From Janthinobacterium sp. SUN073 (lineage in GTDB: Bacteria > Pseudomonadota > Gammaproteobacteria > Burkholderiales > Burkholderiaceae_D): a stretch of 64,000 nucleotides of DNA. Below the pieces are notes generated by a model. The model did not search any database. It saw only the letters and a list, made by a program, of their open reading frames with translations, and had not been told where the DNA came from. Positions 34,913-44,621 of this stretch are shown here, piece after piece; positions within the stretch are counted from its first letter, which is position 1, and every line of letters starts with the position of its first letter. The DNA lies in the NCBI RefSeq assembly GCF_030397665.1, contig NZ_JAPUBT010000012.1:1-64000 (forward strand), given 5' to 3'. The position numbers were made by a program, and so were the translations under genes.

Positions 34913-35617
34913 TCAGTGAGAGTAATTACGGGAACCGAAGATGGCACTGCCCACGCGTACGATGGTGGCGCCTTCCAGCACGGCGGCGCGCAAGTCGGCC
35001 GACATGCCCATCGACAGAGTGTCGAGCGCCAGCCCATCGGCCTTCAATTGTTGGTACAGCACGCGCAATTGCGCAAAGGCAGCGCGCTGAAGGGCGACAT
35101 CCGTTTCCGGCTCGGGAATCGCCATCAGGCCGCGCAAACGCAAGCGGGGCAGCTGCGCCACGGCGCGCGCCAGCGCCGGCAGTTCAGCCGGCGTCACGCC
35201 GCTCTTGCTCGCTTCGCCGCTGATATTGACTTGCAGGCAGATATTTAAGTCCGGCAAGCCCGCCGGGCGCTGCTCGGACAGGCGGACAGCGATCTTTTCC
35301 CGTTCCACCGTGTGCACCCAATCAAAATGTTCGGCGATGGGGCGCGTCTTGTTGCTCTGGATGGGGCCGATGAAGTGCCATGCCGGGACGTGCTGCGGTG
35401 CGGCCTCCTTCACAAAGGCGATCTTGTCGAGCGCTTCCTGCAGATAATTTTCGCCAAACGCCGCCTGGCCCGCGCGCATGGCTGCCAGCACGGCGTCCGC
35501 GCCGAAGGTTTTTGACACGGCCAGCAGGGTCACCTCGGCCGGCGCGCGCTGCGCGTCAGCGGCGGCCTGCGCAATACTGTCGCGCACGGCTTGCAAGTTC
35601 TGTTCGATTGTGGACAT
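34913..35617 (-). CDS. YggS family pyridoxal-phosphate homeostasis protein
   Basis: The product has 234 residues and is a single-domain alanine-racemase-like barrel. The PLP-binding lysine lies in VTLLAVSKTFGAD; other hallmarks are FGENYLQEALDK, WHFIGPIQSNKTRPIAEHFDWVHTV and LSMGMSADLRAAVLEGATIVRVGSAIFG. It buffers PLP; loss disturbs amino-acid metabolism in E. coli. The ATG at 35615-35617 is chosen; one two codons upstream is equally possible and neither has a good ribosome-binding site. It is divergent from pilT. Confidence 0.93.
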   Translation of the reverse strand: MSTIEQNLQAVRDSIAQAAADAQRAPAEVTLLAVSKTFGADAVLAAMRAGQAAFGENYLQEALDKIAFVKEAAPQHVPAWHFIGPIQSNKTRPIAEHFDWVHTVEREKIAVRLSEQRPAGLPDLNICLQVNISGEASKSGVTPAELPALARAVAQLPRLRLRGLMAIPEPETDVALQRAAFAQLRVLYQQLKADGLALDTLSMGMSADLRAAVLEGATIVRVGSAIFGSRNYSH

Positions 35618-35687
35618 AATCATTTTCTAGTGTATAGGGGCGGCGGCACAGTGCGCCAGCCCATCAATGCAGGCACAGGGATTATAA

Positions 35688-36731
35688 ATGGACATCTCCG
35701 AACTACTCGCTTTCTCCGTCAACAACAAGGCTTCCGACCTGCACCTGTCTTCCGGCCTGCCGCCGATGATACGCGTCCATGGCGACGTGCGCCGCCTGAA
35801 CGTGGCGCCGCTCGAGCACAAGGAAGTGCACAGCATGATCTACGACATCATGAACGACAGCCAGCGCAAGGTCTATGAAGAAGCGCTGGAATGCGATTTC
35901 TCGTTCGAGATTCCCGGCCTGGCCCGCTTCCGCGTCAACGCCTACAACCAGGAACGGGGCGCTTCGGCCGTGCTGCGCACGATTCCCTCGAAGGTGCTGA
36001 GCCTGGACGAACTCAACGCCCCGCGCATCTTCGGCGAGCTGGCCATGCGTCCGCGCGGCCTGGTGCTCGTCACGGGTCCGACGGGTTCCGGCAAGTCGAC
36101 CACCTTGGCGGCGATGGTGAACCACGTCAACGAGCGCCTGAACCACCACATTCTGACGATCGAAGACCCGATCGAATTCGTGCATGAGCCGAAAAAATGC
36201 CTGATCAACCAGCGTGAAGTGGGGTCGCACACGCATTCGTTCAGCAATGCGCTGCGCTCGGCCCTGCGCGAGGACCCGGACGTGATACTGGTGGGCGAAT
36301 TGCGCGACCTGGAAACCATCCGCCTGGCGCTGACGGCGGCCGAAACGGGCCACCTGGTGTTCGGCACCCTGCACACCTCGTCGGCGGCGAAGTCGATCGA
36401 CCGCATCATCGACGTCTTCCCCGCCGAGGAAAAGGAAATGGTGCGCGCCATGCTGTCCGAATCCTTGCAAGCCGTCATTTCGCAGAACTTGCTCAAGACC
36501 AAGGACGGCGCGGGCCGTGTCGCCGCGCATGAAATCATGCTGGCCACGCCGGCCGTGCGCAACCTGATCCGCGAAGCGAAAGTGGCACAGATGTATTCGG
36601 CCATCCAGACGGGCAGCAATGTCGGCATGCAGACCCTGGACCAGTGCCTGTCCGACCTGGTGCGGCGCGGCACGATTACGGCGGAGACGGCCCGCGCGGC
36701 CGCCAAGGTTCCCGAAAACTTCCCCGGATAA
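35688..36731 (+). CDS. pilT: Type IV pilus retraction ATPase PilT
   Basis: The product has 347 residues. An N-terminal PAS-like domain is followed by a RecA-like ATPase: Walker A GPTGSGKSTTLAAM (about 129-142), Asp box EDPIEFVHEPKKC, Walker B ILVGELRDLETI and His box TLHTSSAAKSIDRIIDVFP. It powers retraction, and thereby twitching and DNA uptake. The ATG lies 70 bases from the divergent yggS start. Paired with pilU three bases downstream. Confidence 0.96.
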   Translation: MDISELLAFSVNNKASDLHLSSGLPPMIRVHGDVRRLNVAPLEHKEVHSMIYDIMNDSQRKVYEEALECDFSFEIPGLARFRVNAYNQERGASAVLRTIPSKVLSLDELNAPRIFGELAMRPRGLVLVTGPTGSGKSTTLAAMVNHVNERLNHHILTIEDPIEFVHEPKKCLINQREVGSHTHSFSNALRSALREDPDVILVGELRDLETIRLALTAAETGHLVFGTLHTSSAAKSIDRIIDVFPAEEKEMVRAMLSESLQAVISQNLLKTKDGAGRVAAHEIMLATPAVRNLIREAKVAQMYSAIQTGSNVGMQTLDQCLSDLVRRGTITAETARAAAKVPENFPG

Positions 36732-36734
36732 ATC

Positions 36735-37874
36735 ATGCAAACGACGCAAGAACACTATGGCGCCATGCACGCGCTGCTGGCGCAAATGCGCGCACGGGGC
36801 GGCTCGGACCTGTTCATCACGGCCGGCTTTCCGCCCGCCATCAAGCTCGACGGCAAGCTGACACCGCTGGCGGGCACCGCGCTCGATACGCAGCAGGCGG
36901 CCGGCTACGTGCGCGCCGTCATGAACGAACGCCAGGCGGCCGAATTCGCGTCCAGCCGCGAAGCCAATTTCGCCATCAGCCCGGACGGCCTGGGGCGTTT
37001 CCGCGTATCCGCCTTCGTGCAGATGGGTCAGGCAGGCATGGTCTTGCGCTTGATCAATACCGCCATTCCCACGCTCGATGGATTGGGCCTGCCCTCCATC
37101 CTGCAAGACATCGTGATGAGCAAGCGGGGCCTCGTCATCATGGTGGGCGCCACGGGCTGCGGCAAGTCGACCACCTTGGCGGCCATGGTGGGCCACCGCA
37201 ACGCGCACAGCCACGGCCACATCATCACCATCGAAGACCCCGTGGAATTCATCCATCCGCATGGCAACTGCATCGTCACCCAGCGCGAGGTGGGCGTCGA
37301 TACGGACGACTGGGCCACGGCCCTGAAAAACACCCTGCGCCAGGCGCCGGACGTGATCCAGATCGGCGAAATCCGCGACCGCGAGACCATGGACCACGCC
37401 ATCGCATTCGCCGAGACGGGCCATCTGTGCCTGGCGACCCTGCACGCGAACAACGCCAACCAGGCGCTCGACCGCATCATCAATTTCTTCCCCGAAGAGC
37501 GGCGCCAGCAGTTGCTGATGGATCTGTCGCTCAATTTGAAGGGCATGATTTCGCAGCGTCTGATCCCCAACAAGGAAGGCGGCGGGCGCAAGGCCGCGCT
37601 GGAAATCCTGCTCAATTCGCCGCTGATGAGCGACCTGATCTTCAAGGGCCAGGTGCACGAGATCAAGGAGCTGATGAAAAAATCGCGCGAGCTTGGCATG
37701 CAGACGTTCGACCAGGCCCTGTTCGACCTGCACGAAGGGGGCGACATCAGCTATGAAGACGCGCTGCGCAATGCGGATTCCGTCAACGACCTGCGCCTGG
37801 CGATCAAGCTCAAGGGCGCAACGGCGCCGGAACCGGCCCCGCAAACGGGCACCACCAAACTGGGGCTCCTCTGA
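36735..37874 (+). CDS. pilU: PilT-dependent retraction ATPase PilU
   Basis: The product has 379 residues and the same layout as PilT: Walker A GATGCGKSTTLAAM (about 135-148), EDPVEFIHPHGNC, Walker B VIQIGEIRDRETM and LHANNANQALDRIINFFPEE. A C-terminal extension of about 30 residues is typical for PilU. It assists PilT in high-force retraction. Only three bases separate it from pilT. Confidence 0.96.
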   Translation: MQTTQEHYGAMHALLAQMRARGGSDLFITAGFPPAIKLDGKLTPLAGTALDTQQAAGYVRAVMNERQAAEFASSREANFAISPDGLGRFRVSAFVQMGQAGMVLRLINTAIPTLDGLGLPSILQDIVMSKRGLVIMVGATGCGKSTTLAAMVGHRNAHSHGHIITIEDPVEFIHPHGNCIVTQREVGVDTDDWATALKNTLRQAPDVIQIGEIRDRETMDHAIAFAETGHLCLATLHANNANQALDRIINFFPEERRQQLLMDLSLNLKGMISQRLIPNKEGGGRKAALEILLNSPLMSDLIFKGQVHEIKELMKKSRELGMQTFDQALFDLHEGGDISYEDALRNADSVNDLRLAIKLKGATAPEPAPQTGTTKLGLL

Positions 37875-37875
37875 C

Positions 37876-38361
37876 ATGCGCAGCATCCACGATTTCCAGG
37901 CCGAGGCGCTGGACGGCACGCCGGTCGACCTGGCGCGCTACAAGGGCAAGGTGCTGCTGATCGTCAATACGGCCAGCGCCTGCGGTTTCACGCCGCAATA
38001 CCAGGGGCTCGAAGCGCTGTACCGCGAATTCCAGGACCAGGGCCTGGTCGTGCTGGGCTTTCCCTGTAATCAATTCCGCCAGCAGGAAGCGGGCTCGAAT
38101 GCGGACATCGGCGCTTTTTGCGAGAAAAACTTCGGCGTCACCTTTCCCCTGTTTGCCAAGATCGACGTGAATGGCCCGCATACCCATCCCCTGTTTGCGC
38201 AATTAAAACAGGCGGCGCCCGGCATATTCGGCACGCAGTCGATCAAATGGAATTTCACCAAGTTTTTGGTGCGCAAGGATGGCAGCGTATTTCGCCGCTA
38301 CGCGACGGCCAGCAAACCAGCCAGCCTGGCGGCCGACATTCGGCAATTACTACAGGAATAG
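37876..38361 (+). CDS. Glutathione peroxidase family protein (Cys type)
   Basis: The product has 161 residues with the GPx catalytic set: Cys36 in NTASACGFTPQY, Gln71-type partner in FPCNQF (about 63-68) and Trp125 in KWNFTKF. The active residue is an ordinary cysteine codon, not selenocysteine. It reduces hydroperoxides, in bacteria usually with thioredoxin or glutathione. It starts one base after the pilU stop codon, so it is probably in the same transcript, although no functional link is obvious. Confidence 0.93.
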   Translation: MRSIHDFQAEALDGTPVDLARYKGKVLLIVNTASACGFTPQYQGLEALYREFQDQGLVVLGFPCNQFRQQEAGSNADIGAFCEKNFGVTFPLFAKIDVNGPHTHPLFAQLKQAAPGIFGTQSIKWNFTKFLVRKDGSVFRRYATASKPASLAADIRQLLQE

Positions 38362-38506
38362 CACGCGACGCTTTGATTTAAAACAACAAACGATGAAATC
38401 AAGCTATCCGTATTTATTTCAAGCTTGATATCAATATTGTGTTTCCAATAGCAAATTTCGGTGATAATGTTGACATAATTATTCGCAGATATCGATCAAA
38501 AAAACG

Positions 38507-40657
38507 ATGCCAGTCTTTGGGAAATTCATATCTTCATGGATGCGGATGGGCATTTATTCCCGCCTATGCATTCCTATTTTCTTCCTGATATTCTCCGTTT
38601 CCGCTATCCGTTATCACGCCCTGCTCGGTACGGAAACAGCGCTGGCCAAGGCGCGCTACCAGAGCGATGCCCGGCAACTCGACCTGTTCCTGGCCAATAG
38701 CGTGCTGCCGCTGGCCGTGCGTACGGACAGTCACACGATGCACGACAGCGTGCGCCAGGTGCTGCGCGGCGCCCTGCCGCTGAACCGCAGCCTCGCCTCC
38801 GTGCACTGGGATACGGCTGACGCGCATGTCGAAGTGCTGGCCGACAAACCGCTGGCTGACAGCGTGGAGGCCACGGTGCCGGCGTGGTTCGCGCGCCTGG
38901 CCGGCATCACGGCCATCCGCAGCCGCCTGACGGTGGCGCTGCCGGACGGCGGCGACGGCATCCTCGACCTGCACTACACGCCAGGCCTGCCCCTGGCGCA
39001 GGTATGGCAGCGGGTGCGCGAGCAGGCCGTCCTCAGCACCATCAATATCGCGCTGGTCTTCCTGCTGCTGGGCTTGATCCTCGCCACGCACCGCCGCTTG
39101 CTGGCGCGGCTGGTGCAAGCGACCGACCGCTTCCGCGAAGGCAACTTCGCCGTGCGCCTGGCGGCTGGCGCCACGCCCGAAGCGCAAGCCGTATCGCACT
39201 CGTTCAACAGCATGGCCGGCGATGTCGAAGAACTGTTTTCCTCGCTGAAGACCAGCCAGCGCCAGCTGGGCGAGCAGCTGAACGAAACCGTGCACATGCA
39301 GCAGGCGCTGCAAAAACTATCATGGCAAAACTACAATGATGTGCTGACGGGTTTGCCCAACCGTGCCGCGCTGGCCGCCCGCTTCGAACAAGAACTGTTC
39401 CTGGCGCGCGAACGCCAGCGCCTGCTGGCCGTCTGTCTGTTCGACCTCGACCACTTCCAGGTCATCAACGACCGCTACGGCGCCGAAGCGGGCGATGAAA
39501 TCCTCAAGCAGGTGGCCGGCCGCCTGCACGGTTTTACGGGCCAGGTCCACTACGCGGCGCGCCTGGGCGGCGATGAATTCGTCATGCTGCTGTGCGGCCA
39601 GGCCAATATCGCCAGCATCGAACAGAACGTCACGCAATTGATGCAGGAACTGAGCCGCCCCTACCAGTGCGACCAGCAGGCGCTGCACATGACGGCCAGC
39701 GTCGGCATCGCCGTCTATGCGGGCAAGGACTTGAATACGGAAAGCCTGCTGCGCCACGCCGACCACGCCGTCTACCAGGCGAAATTGACGGGGCGCAACC
39801 AGTATCACTTCTTCGACACCAACCTCGATGAAGAAGTACGCACGCACCACAACCAGCGCACGGAAGTGCGCCAGGCCCTGATCAACGGCGAACTGCGGCT
39901 GTACTACCAACCCAAGGTGAACATGCGCGCCGGCACGGTGGTGGGCATGGAAGCGCTGCTGCGCTGGCAGCATGCGCGCCGCGGCGTGCTGGCACCGGCG
40001 CAATTCCTGCCGCTGGTGGAGCAGACGGACCTGATCATCGACATCGGCGAATGGGTGCTGCGCCAGGCCCTGTGGCAGATGCAGCGCTGGGTGGCTTGCG
40101 GCAAGCACTGGGTGGTCAGTGTGAATATCGCGGCGCGCCACTTCCAGCGACCCGACTTCGTCTCGCGCCTGGAAACCATCCTCGGCGAATTTCCCGGCGT
40201 GTGCGCCAGCATGCTGGAACTGGAAATCCTCGAATCGTCAGCCCTGCACGACATCGAGGACGTACGCCGCATCATCCGCGCCTGCCAGGCGCTGGGCATC
40301 ACGTTCGCGCTCGACGATTTCGGCACCGGCTACTCGTCGATGTCGTATTTGAAGCGCCTGCCGGCGAACATCGTCAAGATCGACCAAAGCTTCGTGCGCA
40401 ACATGCTCAACGACCGCGACGACCTGCACCTGGTGCGCGCCGTCATCGGCCTGGCCCGTTCATTCAGCTTGACGGTGATCGCCGAAGGCGTGGAAAGCGT
40501 CGAACATGGCGCGCGCCTGATCCAGCTGGGCTGCGACCTGGCGCAAGGCTACGGCATTGCCCGCCCCATGCCGGCCGACGCCGTGCTGGAGTGGGCGAAC
40601 AATTTCATCCCGGCGCCGCAATGGAAAACTGCGCAATATAGCGAAGTGTCTATTTGA
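38507..40657 (+). CDS. Membrane-bound GGDEF-EAL dual-domain c-di-GMP protein
   Basis: The product has 716 residues: helix (about 18-38), periplasmic sensor (40-172), helix (176-195), HAMP (196-250), GGDEF domain (about 272-436) and EAL domain (about 452-700). The diguanylate cyclase site GGDEF (354-358) is intact. In the EAL domain the metal and general-base residues appear present: EALLRW, VSVNIAARHF, LEILESSA, DDFGTGYSS, KIDQSFV and AEGVE. Either activity, or both, is possible. The ligand for the sensor is unknown. The 3' end overlaps convergent glcF by eight bases. Confidence 0.93.
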   Translation: MPVFGKFISSWMRMGIYSRLCIPIFFLIFSVSAIRYHALLGTETALAKARYQSDARQLDLFLANSVLPLAVRTDSHTMHDSVRQVLRGALPLNRSLASVHWDTADAHVEVLADKPLADSVEATVPAWFARLAGITAIRSRLTVALPDGGDGILDLHYTPGLPLAQVWQRVREQAVLSTINIALVFLLLGLILATHRRLLARLVQATDRFREGNFAVRLAAGATPEAQAVSHSFNSMAGDVEELFSSLKTSQRQLGEQLNETVHMQQALQKLSWQNYNDVLTGLPNRAALAARFEQELFLARERQRLLAVCLFDLDHFQVINDRYGAEAGDEILKQVAGRLHGFTGQVHYAARLGGDEFVMLLCGQANIASIEQNVTQLMQELSRPYQCDQQALHMTASVGIAVYAGKDLNTESLLRHADHAVYQAKLTGRNQYHFFDTNLDEEVRTHHNQRTEVRQALINGELRLYYQPKVNMRAGTVVGMEALLRWQHARRGVLAPAQFLPLVEQTDLIIDIGEWVLRQALWQMQRWVACGKHWVVSVNIAARHFQRPDFVSRLETILGEFPGVCASMLELEILESSALHDIEDVRRIIRACQALGITFALDDFGTGYSSMSYLKRLPANIVKIDQSFVRNMLNDRDDLHLVRAVIGLARSFSLTVIAEGVESVEHGARLIQLGCDLAQGYGIARPMPADAVLEWANNFIPAPQWKTAQYSEVSI

Positions 40658-41888
40658 CCTGGGACAAAGCGGAGTCGATCAGCTCGATCCAGTGCCGCAC
40701 GGGCGTCTGCGTGCCCGACTGCAGGTGGCTCAGGCAGCCGATATTGGCCGACACAATTTCATCGGGCTCGCACGCTTCCAGGTTTGCCACCTTGTTGTCG
40801 CGCAGCTGCTGCGACAGGGCCGGCTGCAAGATCGAATACGTGCCCGCCGAACCGCAGCACAAATGGCTGTCGGCGCACAGGCGCACGTCGACGCCGACGG
40901 CGCGCAGCACCTGCTCCACCTTGCCGCGGATTTGCTGGCCGTGCTGCAGGGTGCATGGCGGGTGATACGCGACCTTTTTGCCGATGCGCCCTTTCAGCTG
41001 CGCCACCAGCTCGTTTTCAAACGCCGGCATGATCTCGGACAGATCGCGCGTCAGCGCGGCGATGCGCCGCGCCTTCTCCGCATACTGGGCGTCGTGCGCC
41101 AGCAAATGGCCGTATTCCTTCACCGTGGCGCCGCAGCCGGACGCCGTCATGACGATGGCTTCGGCGCTGTCCACGCCGTCTACGTAGGGCCACCAGGCGT
41201 CGATATTGCGGCGCATGTCGTCCAGCGCCGCTTCCTGGTCGTTCAGGTGATGGCGCAGCGCGCCGCAGCAACCGGCCTTCGGCGCGACGATCAATTGCAC
41301 GCCCAGCGCATCGAGCACGCGCGCCGTGGCCGCGTTGATGTTCGGCGACATGGCCGGCTGCACGCAGCCATCGAGCAGCAGCATACTGCGCGCGTGCTGG
41401 CGCGCGGGCCATGTGCCGGCGGCGGCGCCCGGGCGCAATTTATCCTGCAAGCCTTTTGACAGCAAGGGCCGCAGCGCCTGCCCCGCCTTGTACACGGGCG
41501 TAAACAGCCAGCGGCGCGGCAAGGCTTCCTTCAGGGCGAAGCGCAAGGCGCGTTCGCGCAAGGGGCGCTGCACGCGCTGCTCGACGACGTTGCGGCCGAT
41601 GTCGACCAGGCGCCCGTACTGCACCCCCGAGGGACAGGTCGACTCGCAGTTGCGGCAGGTCAGACAGCGGTCCAGGTGCGTCTGCGTCTTGGCCGTGACG
41701 GGCGCGCCTTCGAGCACTTGCTTGATCAGGTAGATGCGTCCGCGCGGGCCATCGAGCTCGTCGCCCAGCAGCTGGTAGGTGGGACAGGTGGCCGTGCAAA
41801 AGCCGCAATGCACGCAGGCGCGCAGGATGGCTTCGGCTTCGTCGCCTGCCGGCGTATTCTTGATGAAATCGGCGAGATTGGTTTGCAT
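40650..41888 (-). CDS. glcF: Glycolate oxidase iron-sulfur subunit
   Basis: The product has 412 residues. Two ferredoxin-like 4Fe-4S motifs are at Cys25-28-31-35 (CVHCGFCTATCP) and Cys75-78-81-85 (CLTCRNCESTCPSG). Two CCG-type cysteine-rich domains follow (GCCGALRHH and CCGSAGTYS). It passes electrons from the flavin subunits to the respiratory chain. Last gene of glcD-glcE-glcF, six bases after glcE. Confidence 0.95.
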   Translation of the reverse strand: MQTNLADFIKNTPAGDEAEAILRACVHCGFCTATCPTYQLLGDELDGPRGRIYLIKQVLEGAPVTAKTQTHLDRCLTCRNCESTCPSGVQYGRLVDIGRNVVEQRVQRPLRERALRFALKEALPRRWLFTPVYKAGQALRPLLSKGLQDKLRPGAAAGTWPARQHARSMLLLDGCVQPAMSPNINAATARVLDALGVQLIVAPKAGCCGALRHHLNDQEAALDDMRRNIDAWWPYVDGVDSAEAIVMTASGCGATVKEYGHLLAHDAQYAEKARRIAALTRDLSEIMPAFENELVAQLKGRIGKKVAYHPPCTLQHGQQIRGKVEQVLRAVGVDVRLCADSHLCCGSAGTYSILQPALSQQLRDNKVANLEACEPDEIVSANIGCLSHLQSGTQTPVRHWIELIDSALSQVK

Positions 41889-41894
41889 GCGCGC

Positions 41895-42965
41895 TCAATA
41901 CATTCTGTGCGGGTTGAAGATGCCGGCAGGGTCGAAAGCCTGCCGCAGGCGCTGGTGGATGGTGGCGATGGCGGGCGCCAGCGGGTGGAACACGCCCACC
42001 GCCTTGTCGCCGCCGCGGAACAGGGTGGCGTGGCCGCCAAGAGCGGCCACGGCCTGGCGGATGTGCCGGGCGCTATCGGCGTCGGCATCGCCGTCGAGCT
42101 TCAGCCAGCGCTGCGCGCCGCCCCACTCGATCAGCTGGCGCCCTTTTAAAATCACGGCGCTGGCGTGCGGCGGCAGCGACAAGCGCCACAAGCTGCCCGC
42201 GCCCGCAAAGAAAGCATGCGTCTGCTCGCGCACGGCCAGCCAGAAGGCGGTCGCCTCATCGGCTGCCAGCAGCTCGCCACCCAGCGTGCGCAGCGCCGCC
42301 GACACGGCAGCTTCAGCGCCGGACAGGCGCACCGTCAGCACGCCGTCATGCCAGCAGCTGGCGGAGATCGGCAGTGGCTTGCCCGCCCATTCATTGAGCA
42401 TGCGCAAGGCGGCGATTTCCGCGCACGCCACGCGCAACGTCGCTTCGCGCAGCGGCAAGGGCAGCACCTTCAGCGACACTTCCAGGATCAGGCCCAGCGT
42501 GCCCATGGACCCCGCCAGCAGGCGCGAGACATCGTAGCCGGCCACGTTTTTCATGACTTGCCCGCCGAAAGCCAGGCGTTCGCCATGGCCGTCCATCAGC
42601 ACGGCGCCCAGCACGAAATCACGCAGCGCGCCCGCGCTGGCGCGGCGCGGGCCGGACAGCGCACTGGCGACGACGCCGCCCAGCGTGGCGCCAGCGCCGA
42701 AATGCGGCGGTTCGAACGCCAGCATCTGCTTGCGCGCGGCCAGCGCCGCCTCGATCTCGGCCAGCGGCGTGCCGCAGCGGGCCGTGATCACCAGTTCCGT
42801 CGGTTCATAGTCGATGATGCCGGCATACGCGCGCGTGTCGAGCACTTCGCCGTCGAATTGCTGGCCATACCAGTCTTTCGTGCCGCCGCCGCGCAGGCGC
42901 AAGGGCTTGCCCGCCGCGCTGGCCGCCAGGATGGCCTGCCTGAATTGTTCCACTATCGCTTGCAA
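41895..42965 (-). CDS. glcE: Glycolate oxidase FAD-binding subunit
   Basis: The product has 356 residues. It has a short PCMH-type FAD-binding domain: LRLRGGGTKDWYG, then ELVITARCGTPLAEIEAAL and GATLGGVVASALSGPRRASAGALRDFVLG. GlcE is the smaller flavin-binding partner in the glycolate oxidase complex and is needed for activity in E. coli. The ATG is preceded by AAAGGAG-like sequence. It lies between glcD and glcF. Confidence 0.94.
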   Translation of the reverse strand: MQAIVEQFRQAILAASAAGKPLRLRGGGTKDWYGQQFDGEVLDTRAYAGIIDYEPTELVITARCGTPLAEIEAALAARKQMLAFEPPHFGAGATLGGVVASALSGPRRASAGALRDFVLGAVLMDGHGERLAFGGQVMKNVAGYDVSRLLAGSMGTLGLILEVSLKVLPLPLREATLRVACAEIAALRMLNEWAGKPLPISASCWHDGVLTVRLSGAEAAVSAALRTLGGELLAADEATAFWLAVREQTHAFFAGAGSLWRLSLPPHASAVILKGRQLIEWGGAQRWLKLDGDADADSARHIRQAVAALGGHATLFRGGDKAVGVFHPLAPAIATIHQRLRQAFDPAGIFNPHRMY

Positions 42966-42980
42966 AGGAGTCTCCGGTGG

Positions 42981-44471
42981 TTAAAAACGGGGCAGGTTGG
43001 CGAATGGCAGGCGCCCTGCCGTCACATGCATCTTGCCGAATTCGGCGCAGCGGTTCAAGGTGGGGATCGCCTTGTCCGGGTTCAGCAGGGTATGCGGGTC
43101 GAAGGCGCGCTTGACGGCAAAGAAGGCATCGAGCTCGGCGCGCGTAAACTGCACGCACATGGAATTGATCTTTTCCATGCCCACGCCATGCTCGCCCGTG
43201 ATGGTGCCGCCGACGGCCACGCACAGGGCTAATATGTCCGCGCCAAACGCCTCGGCGCGCTCGAATTCACCGGGCTTGTTGGCATCGAACAGGATCAGCG
43301 GGTGCAGATTGCCGTCGCCCGCGTGGAACACATTCGCGCAGCGCAAGCCATGCGTCGTTTCCATGCCGGCGATGCCCGTCAGGACTTCCGCCAGTTTTTT
43401 TCGCGGGATGGTGCCGTCCATGCAGTAGTAATCGGGTGAGATGCGCCCGGCGGCGGGAAACGCGTTCTTGCGGCCGGACCAGAACTTCATGCGCTCCGCT
43501 TCCGACTGCGAGACGGCGATGGCGCTGGCACCCGCCCCTTCCAGCACGGCCGTCATGCGGGCGATTTCCTCTTCCACTTCCTCGTGCGTGCCGTCCGCTT
43601 CGCACAGCAAAATGGCGGCCGCGTCGATGTCATAGCCCGCCTTGACGAACGGTTCAACCATGCGCGAAGACGTCTGGTCCATCATTTCCAGCCCGGCCGG
43701 GATGATGCCGGCGGCAATCACGTTGGCCACGGCGTTGCCGCCCGTGACGACGTCGTCAAAGGACGCCATGATGACTCTGGCCGTGGCCGGTTTCGGGATC
43801 AGTTTCACGGTCACTTCCGTGACGATGCCCAGCATGCCTTCGGAGCCGATGAAGACGGCCAGCAGGTCGAGACCCGGGGAGTCGAGGCATTCGCCGCCCA
43901 GTTCCAGCACGTCGCCATCGATGGTGACGATGCGCACGCGCAGCACATTGTGCACGGTCAAGCCGTATTTCAGGCAATGCACGCCGCCCGAGTTTTCCGC
44001 CACGTTGCCGCCGATGCTGCAGGCGATCTGCGAGGAGGGATCGGGTGCGTAGTACAGCGCGTGGGGTGCCGCCGCTTCGGAAATGGCCAGGTTGCGCACG
44101 CCCGGCTGCACCACGGCCGTGCGCGCATAGGCATCCAGACGCACGATGCGGTTCAGGCGCGCCGTCGACAGCACCACGCCGTCGGCAATCGGCAAGGCGC
44201 CACCCGACAAGCCGGTGCCGGCGCCGCGCGGCACGATCGGCACCTTCAGTTCCCGGCAGACGCCGAGGATGGCGATGACCTGTTCCTCCGTATCCGGCAG
44301 GGTGACCACCATCGGCAGCTGGCGGTAGGCGGCCAGGCCGTCGCATTCATACGGGCGCGTATCTTCGGCGTCGGACAGCACGCAGCGGGCCGGCAGCACG
44401 GCCAGCAGGGCCGCGACGACGGCTTGCTGGCGCGCGGCGGTCAATCCAGGTTCAGGGGCGGCATTGAGCAT
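42981..44471 (-). CDS. glcD: Glycolate oxidase subunit GlcD (FAD-linked)
   Basis: The product has 496 residues, close to E. coli GlcD. The PCMH FAD domain contains PIVPRGAGTGLSGGALPIADGV (about 73-94) and IACSIGGNVAENSGGVHCLKYG. The C-terminal FAD-linked oxidase domain ends with GTITGEHGVGMEKI and DPHTLLNPDK. It oxidises glycolate (or D-lactate) to glyoxylate. The ATG at 44469-44471 is chosen; the frame is open upstream, but that stretch overlaps the start of the divergent adenosyltransferase gene. No clear ribosome-binding site. Confidence 0.95.
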   Translation of the reverse strand: MLNAAPEPGLTAARQQAVVAALLAVLPARCVLSDAEDTRPYECDGLAAYRQLPMVVTLPDTEEQVIAILGVCRELKVPIVPRGAGTGLSGGALPIADGVVLSTARLNRIVRLDAYARTAVVQPGVRNLAISEAAAPHALYYAPDPSSQIACSIGGNVAENSGGVHCLKYGLTVHNVLRVRIVTIDGDVLELGGECLDSPGLDLLAVFIGSEGMLGIVTEVTVKLIPKPATARVIMASFDDVVTGGNAVANVIAAGIIPAGLEMMDQTSSRMVEPFVKAGYDIDAAAILLCEADGTHEEVEEEIARMTAVLEGAGASAIAVSQSEAERMKFWSGRKNAFPAAGRISPDYYCMDGTIPRKKLAEVLTGIAGMETTHGLRCANVFHAGDGNLHPLILFDANKPGEFERAEAFGADILALCVAVGGTITGEHGVGMEKINSMCVQFTRAELDAFFAVKRAFDPHTLLNPDKAIPTLNRCAEFGKMHVTAGRLPFANLPRF

Positions 44472-44621
44472 AAGAAGGGGGGAATGGGCATGGGCGTGCA
44501 ACGATTGTAAGCACAAAAGTGGCACGCAGCGCTTTTTTTGTCCATTTCGAAGCCAAATCCGCGGCCAGGCGGCACGCAGTGTCGTATGCTGCCCCCATTC
44601 TTCATTGACAGGATCAGCATC

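Noticed and set aside
35703..37919. 738-codon open frame on the minus strand
   Set aside because: It lies antisense to pilT and pilU, whose ATPase motifs are unmistakable; the long frame is a product of high G+C codon bias, and its translation is His/Gln/Arg-rich without motifs.
42165..43232. 355-codon plus-strand frame opposite glcE
   Set aside because: Antisense shadow of glcE and glcD, low-complexity translation.
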